Assembly: GCA_009773315.1 (NCBI GenBank)
Contig: WRPE01000005.1
Coordinates: 26,767 to 90,766, forward strand
DNA: 64,000 nt
DNA from: Syntrophaceae bacterium
GTDB taxonomy: Bacteria; Desulfobacterota; Syntrophia; Syntrophales; Smithellaceae
Direction: 5' to 3'
Below are positions 59,080-64,000 of this stretch, one piece after another. Position 1 is the stretch's first letter. Every line of letters starts with the position of its first letter. The notes below the pieces were generated by a model. That model saw nothing but the letters and a program-made list of their open reading frames with translations, had not been told where the DNA came from and did not search any database. Made by a program: the position numbers and the translations under genes.

Positions 59080-59831
59080 TAGAAATAGCATACATGATCG
59101 AATTACTGAAAAAGCTCAATACGGATGTCACGTTCAGGCCAGATAACGGCGCGTTTCGCTCTAAACTGGTTGAAACGGTCATTGATAATGCTGATGAAGA
59201 ATACGTGGAGCTTTTTTCCGCAAATAGCTGCGATATACAGGTCATCATTTCGAATCGAACTATTGACGAAGGTGTAATACGGTTTGTGGTTGGCAGTGAT
59301 CTTGGTGAACAATCATTGGAATGCGACGTTTCCGTACTTAGTGAAAGGGCAATCCATGATCTTACCGGGCAGCTGACCCGATTAATTGCAGAACAGTCTC
59401 CACCTGAGACACATTGTCCACCAAAGGTCATTATCAGGAAAAATTATGAGGGTATGCTGAACATTCATCAGGCTGCGCAAAAACTCGGATGCTCGCAAAT
59501 ATTTCTGAAAAGCAGAATTCCCTGTACGTACTATACCTACAATGAGGTTAATGGTAAAAAAGAAATTAAGGAATATTACTGGTCAAAAAATCTGATTGAT
59601 CGACTATGCAACTCCAAGATGAATGGGATAAAAGAAGATGTGAAATATATTGCAGAGGAATGCTGTGAGGGTGATTACAAGTGGGCAGAGGAAATTTTGG
59701 GCTTGCTTGCACACCCTATGTCCATGCGCAAAGTTGATGCCGCATTACCGAAAAACATAACAAAACAGCCAGTAAAGTTCATTGCCAAGGGAACTACAAG
59801 CACCGAGCCTTCACGAAAGAAGATCCGATGA
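59076..59831 (+). CDS. Hypothetical protein with helix-turn-helix-like segment
   Basis: 251 residues, starting inside the mcrC-like stop (4-base overlap). No family recognised. The N-terminal half is mixed alpha/beta and acidic; around 128-150, MLNIHQAAQKLGCSQIFLKSRI looks like a MerR/excisionase-type helix-turn-helix, which could bind DNA. The C-terminus is a basic tail (TEPSRKKIR). Tight coupling to the mcrBC-like pair suggests an accessory subunit. Confidence 0.65.
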   Translation: MIEIAYMIELLKKLNTDVTFRPDNGAFRSKLVETVIDNADEEYVELFSANSCDIQVIISNRTIDEGVIRFVVGSDLGEQSLECDVSVLSERAIHDLTGQLTRLIAEQSPPETHCPPKVIIRKNYEGMLNIHQAAQKLGCSQIFLKSRIPCTYYTYNEVNGKKEIKEYYWSKNLIDRLCNSKMNGIKEDVKYIAEECCEGDYKWAEEILGLLAHPMSMRKVDAALPKNITKQPVKFIAKGTTSTEPSRKKIR

Positions 59832-59881
59832 GTACTCCCCCTTTGAACATCTGTGAATTCATCAAGGAATCCTGAACGCTT

Positions 59882-62800
59882 ATGCAGAAAATTGAAGACA
59901 CAATTTATTACTCTGCTTCCGATGTCGTCAATTTTCTTGAATGCGAGCATCTGACGGCGTTGGGTCTAATCAACCTGGAAACCCCTCTTCCTCAAACTGA
60001 GGATGACGAGGAGGCCATTCTGTATCAGCAGAAGGGGGTTGCCCATGAAGGGGCGTATGTTGATCACCTTCGAAACAGTGTGTCATGTCTCGTGGATATT
60101 TCCGGACACAGGAATGATCTGGATATGGCGGTGTTGGCGACTCAGGACGCTATGCGTTCCGGGGCAGATATCATCTATCAGGCCGCTTTGCGAAATGGTT
60201 TCTTTATAGGCCATGCGGATTTCTTAAGACGGGTAGCCATGCCATCCAGCCTGGGCAACTTCAGCTATGAGGTTATCGACACCAAACTGGCCCGTTCTGC
60301 CAAGGCTTCATATCTCATTCAACTTTGTTTCTATTCCGAACTGGTTGCCCACATCCAGGGGCAGAATCCCCTCATGATGCACATCGTCCTTGGTGATCGC
60401 CGGGAGGTAAGTTATCGCCATGCCAACTATTCCCGGTACTATGGATTTCTTAAACAGCGATTTGTCAACCGGGTCCATTCACCAGCAAATGAAACCTACC
60501 CGGACCGCTGTGAACACTGTGATTATTGCCGGTGGCGAAATCTGTGTGAGGATCGCCGTCTCAAGGACGATCATCTGAGTCTGGTTGCCAATATCACTCG
60601 CCTTCAGATAAGGAAGTTGAATGCTCATGGCGTAACGACACTGGAATCACTAGCCAAACTTCCAGTGCATGAATATATCCCTAAAATGATTCCAGAAACG
60701 CTGGGAAAACTACGCCATCAGGCGGCGCTGCAACTTCGCAAACGGGAAACAGGAACAGACTGCTTCGATCTCCTGCCCCTGGATTTGGAAGAAAAAAGGG
60801 GATTCTTTAGACTGCCGAAATCTGATGCCGGGGATATTTTCTTCGATATGGAAGGAAACCCGCTTGCGGAAGATGGTTTGGAATACTTGTTCGGTGCTCT
60901 GATATTCAACGGGGGAAAACCTTCTTTCCAGAGCTATTGGGCACATAACCGGCATGAAGAACGACAGGCCTTTGAGCAGTTCTTGGATTTTGTCGCCGGT
61001 CATCTTCAAAAACATCCCCATGCCCACATCTACCACTATGCCCATTACGAAGAGACAGCCCTGAAACGGCTTATGTCCTTTCATGGGACGCGGGAAGCGG
61101 AGGTGGATAATCTGCTGCGCCTTGGCAAGCTCATTGATCTTTTCAAGGTTGTCCGGGAATGTATGATAATTTCAGAACCCCGTTATTCGATCAAGAATGT
61201 GGAGCATTTCTATCTCGAAAAACGGGTTGGGCAGGTCAAAGACGCCGGGGCAAGTATTGTCTATTACGAACGGTGGAAGGAGACGGGTAATCCTGAACTT
61301 CTCAACGCAATAGAAGACTACAATCGTGATGATCTCAAATCGACTCACGAACTTCGGCAATGGCTGCTGACATTGAGGCCGGATGGAATACCTTGGGCAA
61401 ATAGTGAATCTCATGCAACCATTGTTGAGATGGGCGAGTTGAATGAGGTTGAACAACGACTGGCCCATTACAGAGAATTGCTGGTCGATTCCCTTCCTGT
61501 GGACCGGAGTGTCTGGTCTTCACAGGAACACTTTCAGGAGCTGACCTGGCAGCTTCTCGATTTTCACCGACGTGCCGACAAGCCCGTCTGGTGGGCATAT
61601 TTCTCCCGGCAGGAGATGACCGATGAAGAACTCATGGAAGATGTGGAATCGATTGGCGGTATGACAAGAATTCCCGACGATTCCAAAAAATCAGACAGGG
61701 GTGCTTTAGAGTATGCGTATCGTTATCCTGAACAGGAAACGAAACTCAAAACAGGAGATAGTTGTATCCGCATTGATACGCTGGAGAAAATCAAGAATTT
61801 AGAAATTGATGAGGATAAGCGTTGTGTAAAACTTCTTTCCTTTCCCCGCAACAGCCCGTTACCTGACAAATTGAGCATTGGCCCGGGTGGGCCGATACCA
61901 ACGAAAACTCTTCGAGAAGCATTATACCGCTTTGCCGACAATGTCATCGCGGAGCAGCATGGTTATATGGCCATTGAGGCCCTGCTGAAGCAGGAACTTC
62001 CTCGAATCAAGGGCCATTCTCCGGGAACCTCCGTTATCATGGATATCGGTGATCCCCTTTCCCAAATTACAGAGGCCGTGGCAAACCTCGATCAAAGCTG
62101 CCTTTTCATCCAGGGACCTCCCGGTTCCGGGAAGACATGGACGGGCGCACATGTCATCGTAGAGCTTCTGAGCCGTGGGCTCCGTATCGGCATATCATCA
62201 AACAGCCATAAGGCCATCAACAATCTGCTGGCAAGTGTTGAAAGGATTGCCGAAGAAAAGGGCGTCACTTTCTGCGGGGCGAAGAAGTCTGTGTCTGACA
62301 GGGAAGACAGTTTGTTCAATGGCAAGATAATTGAGGATGTATTCAGCAATAAGGAGATGTGTGATGAATGCTGGCAGCTTGTTGCCGGGACAGCTTGGCT
62401 GTTTTCTACAGAACCAATGGATAAGGCTTTTGATTACCTATTTGTAGATGAGGCCGGACAAGTTGCTGTTGCGAATCTCGTCGCTATGGCAACCAGCACT
62501 AAAAATATCGTTCTTATCGGGGATCAGATGCAACTTGCGCAACCGATCCAAGGCATACACCCCGGTCGATCGGGAGAATCCTCTTTGGAATACCTTCTGA
62601 ACGGCATGGCGACCATTCCTCCGGAACGCGGTATCTTCCTCAAAACAACTTGGCGAATGCATCCAGATGTGTGCCGATTTATTTCCGATGCGGTGTATGA
62701 CAGTCGTCTGCTGCCGGAAATGGCGAACAGCGTGCAGCAACTTATCCTTGACAAGAATACACATCCTTTTCTCAAACCGGCGGGTATCCTTTTTGTCGCT

Positions 62801-63280
62801 GCCGATCATGATGCTTGCTCACAAAGGAGTGAAGAAGAGGCTGGGATAGTCTTAGAACTCTATCGGAGTCTCTTGAAACAAAGATTTGCCGATAAAAAAG
62901 GGAAGTCGCATCGGATAGCAGAAGACAACATTTTAGTAGTAGCACCCTACAACATGCAAGTGAATCTCCTCAAGCGTATTCTGCCAAAAGGTGCCCGCGT
63001 AGGCACAGTGGACAAATTTCAGGGACAGGAGGCCGAAGTGGTCATCATTTCTATGGCCACATCCAACGGTGATTATTTACCTCGAGTAATTGAATTTTTG
63101 TACAGCAGAAACAGACTGAACGTCGCCATTTCCAGGGCCAGATGTCTCGCTATCCTGATCGCCAATACAGCCCTGATGTCGATCCGCTGCACAACACCGG
63201 AGCAGATGGCTTTGGTTAACACCCTCTGCTGGGTTAAAAACTATTCCGAAACCACAATGATCACTTTACACTGCGAGTAG
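59882..63280 (+). CDS. TM0106-family RecB-like nuclease fused to a superfamily 1 (DNA2/Upf1-like) helicase
   Basis: 1132 residues. N-terminal part: YYSASDVVNFLECEHLTALGL and the cysteine set CEHCDYCRWRNLC, a likely iron-sulfur cluster as in Cas4/AddB-type nucleases. Next, an RNase H-like exonuclease region with IFFDMEGNPL and EDYNRDDLKSTHEL. C-terminal helicase: Walker A IQGPPGSGKTWTGAH, motif II FVDEAGQVA, motif V TVDKFQGQEAEVVIIS, motif VI NVAISRAR. Family members process DNA ends and recur in defence islands. It follows the previous gene by 50 bases and is the last gene of the island. Confidence 0.9.
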   Translation: MQKIEDTIYYSASDVVNFLECEHLTALGLINLETPLPQTEDDEEAILYQQKGVAHEGAYVDHLRNSVSCLVDISGHRNDLDMAVLATQDAMRSGADIIYQAALRNGFFIGHADFLRRVAMPSSLGNFSYEVIDTKLARSAKASYLIQLCFYSELVAHIQGQNPLMMHIVLGDRREVSYRHANYSRYYGFLKQRFVNRVHSPANETYPDRCEHCDYCRWRNLCEDRRLKDDHLSLVANITRLQIRKLNAHGVTTLESLAKLPVHEYIPKMIPETLGKLRHQAALQLRKRETGTDCFDLLPLDLEEKRGFFRLPKSDAGDIFFDMEGNPLAEDGLEYLFGALIFNGGKPSFQSYWAHNRHEERQAFEQFLDFVAGHLQKHPHAHIYHYAHYEETALKRLMSFHGTREAEVDNLLRLGKLIDLFKVVRECMIISEPRYSIKNVEHFYLEKRVGQVKDAGASIVYYERWKETGNPELLNAIEDYNRDDLKSTHELRQWLLTLRPDGIPWANSESHATIVEMGELNEVEQRLAHYRELLVDSLPVDRSVWSSQEHFQELTWQLLDFHRRADKPVWWAYFSRQEMTDEELMEDVESIGGMTRIPDDSKKSDRGALEYAYRYPEQETKLKTGDSCIRIDTLEKIKNLEIDEDKRCVKLLSFPRNSPLPDKLSIGPGGPIPTKTLREALYRFADNVIAEQHGYMAIEALLKQELPRIKGHSPGTSVIMDIGDPLSQITEAVANLDQSCLFIQGPPGSGKTWTGAHVIVELLSRGLRIGISSNSHKAINNLLASVERIAEEKGVTFCGAKKSVSDREDSLFNGKIIEDVFSNKEMCDECWQLVAGTAWLFSTEPMDKAFDYLFVDEAGQVAVANLVAMATSTKNIVLIGDQMQLAQPIQGIHPGRSGESSLEYLLNGMATIPPERGIFLKTTWRMHPDVCRFISDAVYDSRLLPEMANSVQQLILDKNTHPFLKPAGILFVAADHDACSQRSEEEAGIVLELYRSLLKQRFADKKGKSHRIAEDNILVVAPYNMQVNLLKRILPKGARVGTVDKFQGQEAEVVIISMATSNGDYLPRVIEFLYSRNRLNVAISRARCLAILIANTALMSIRCTTPEQMALVNTLCWVKNYSETTMITLHCE

Positions 63281-63484
63281 GTGAATCTGGCCCGAACGGA
63301 TTAATTTTTGTCTGCGTGTTGAGGTCACGGGACATCGAAGGAAAAAATTTTAAATACTTTTTTTGTGAGAAAGCTGGCATTCTTTGAGGGTATACGAATC
63401 TTCAAACTCTTGCAAAAAATGATTCCTGTCCGCAGTTTGCTTGCGGTAGCGACTCCAATTACATGAATCGCTATGTTGTGTGCA
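63281..63484. other. Edge of the second island, with a decayed copy of the WYL gene start
   Basis: No intact gene. On the minus strand 63335-63283 reads ATGTCCCGTGACCTCAACAC onward, matching the first 50 bases of the WYL gene at 53599-53550 (about four in five identical, one indel). The track ORFs at 63325-63746 overlap this and the rRNA and are not called. Confidence 0.6.
63283..63335 (-). pseudogene. Truncated 5' fragment of a WYL-regulator gene
   Basis: Encodes MSRDLNTQTK, like MTRDRNAQTK of the intact regulator, then loses the frame through an indel and all similarity within about 50 bases. Same orientation as the intact gene, so the pair forms a direct repeat around the island. Confidence 0.6.
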
Positions 63485-63485
63485 T

Positions 63486-63520
63486 AAAAAAAGCCCCTTT
63501 GAAAAATCAAAGGGGCTTTC
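63486..63520 (-). terminator. Intrinsic terminator of the rRNA operon
   Basis: On the minus strand GAAAGCCCCTTTGA and TCAAAGGGGCTTTTTT form a strong stem with a T run, about 10 bases after the 5S gene. Confidence 0.9.
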
Positions 63521-63530
63521 TGTTTTAAAT

Positions 63531-63646
<116 letters not shown>

Positions 63647-63737
63647 TTATCTCTTTATGAAATTGCATGACAATGCATATCGCTTTGTTGAAAATTGAGC
63701 ACGATTTAATAATGAGACCATATATATAAATAATTAT

Positions 63738-64000
<263 letters not shown>

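Overview
The window comes from a Gram-negative, probably strictly anaerobic bacterium. The best guess is Desulfobacterota, Syntrophaceae-like. The grounds are outer-membrane and AsmA-like envelope proteins, a NDP-forming acyl-CoA synthetase typical of syntrophs and fermenters, a cobalamin-type radical SAM enzyme, sigma54 and HD-GYP signalling, and an apparent selenoprotein. This is inference from gene content; no database search was possible.

Layout. 1-2.2 kb: a thiamine operon (thiN-thiD-thiC, minus strand) behind a TPP riboswitch. 2.3-7.5 kb: a three-gene signalling operon (HD-GYP regulator, PAS histidine kinase with a degenerate receiver, sigma54 response regulator). 7.6-10.9 kb: an exported isochorismatase-fold protein and an acyl-CoA synthetase. 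10.97-33.55 kb: a defence island, almost all minus strand. 33.8-53.6 kb: mostly housekeeping (DUF748 protein, DUF4185-like lipoprotein, KAS III plus B12 radical SAM pair, tRNA-Phe, rsmE-prmA, an OMP, a nitroreductase, tRNA-Glu, rlmD, a rhomboid, rlmI, manC, maf, yggS) with many small palindromic intergenic repeats. 53.6-63.3 kb: a second defence island led by a WYL regulator. 63.5-64 kb: 5S and the 3' end of 23S rRNA on the minus strand.

The first island is a BREX-like system in the order DUF4007-like, small P-loop-less protein, PglX-like methyltransferase, [membrane PIN protein, XRE-ImmA plus PIN pair, AbiEi-AbiEii], BrxC/PglY-like ATPase, PglZ, BrxL, Panacea-domain protein plus partner. The BrxL has a MIT_C/phospholipase D-like C-terminus instead of a Lon protease. 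A DNA methyltransferase stands where DUF4007-containing BREX-4-like loci would be expected to carry a PAPS-reductase (BrxP) gene. The two ends of the island match complementary halves of a repeat found whole at 1978-2060, so it seems to have inserted into one copy of that element.

The second island couples a McrB-like GTPase and a McrC-like nuclease with two small upstream proteins. These two share a C-terminal module, and one has a ScoMcrA-like DNA-reader head. A large TM0106-type nuclease-helicase ends the island. A decayed copy of the 5' end of the WYL gene lies at the far edge.

The most striking single gene was missed by the ORF track: a minus-strand MerP/HMA-like periplasmic protein at 50877-51200 with an in-frame TGA in a CxxU motif, followed at the right distance by a perfect bacterial SECIS-like hairpin.
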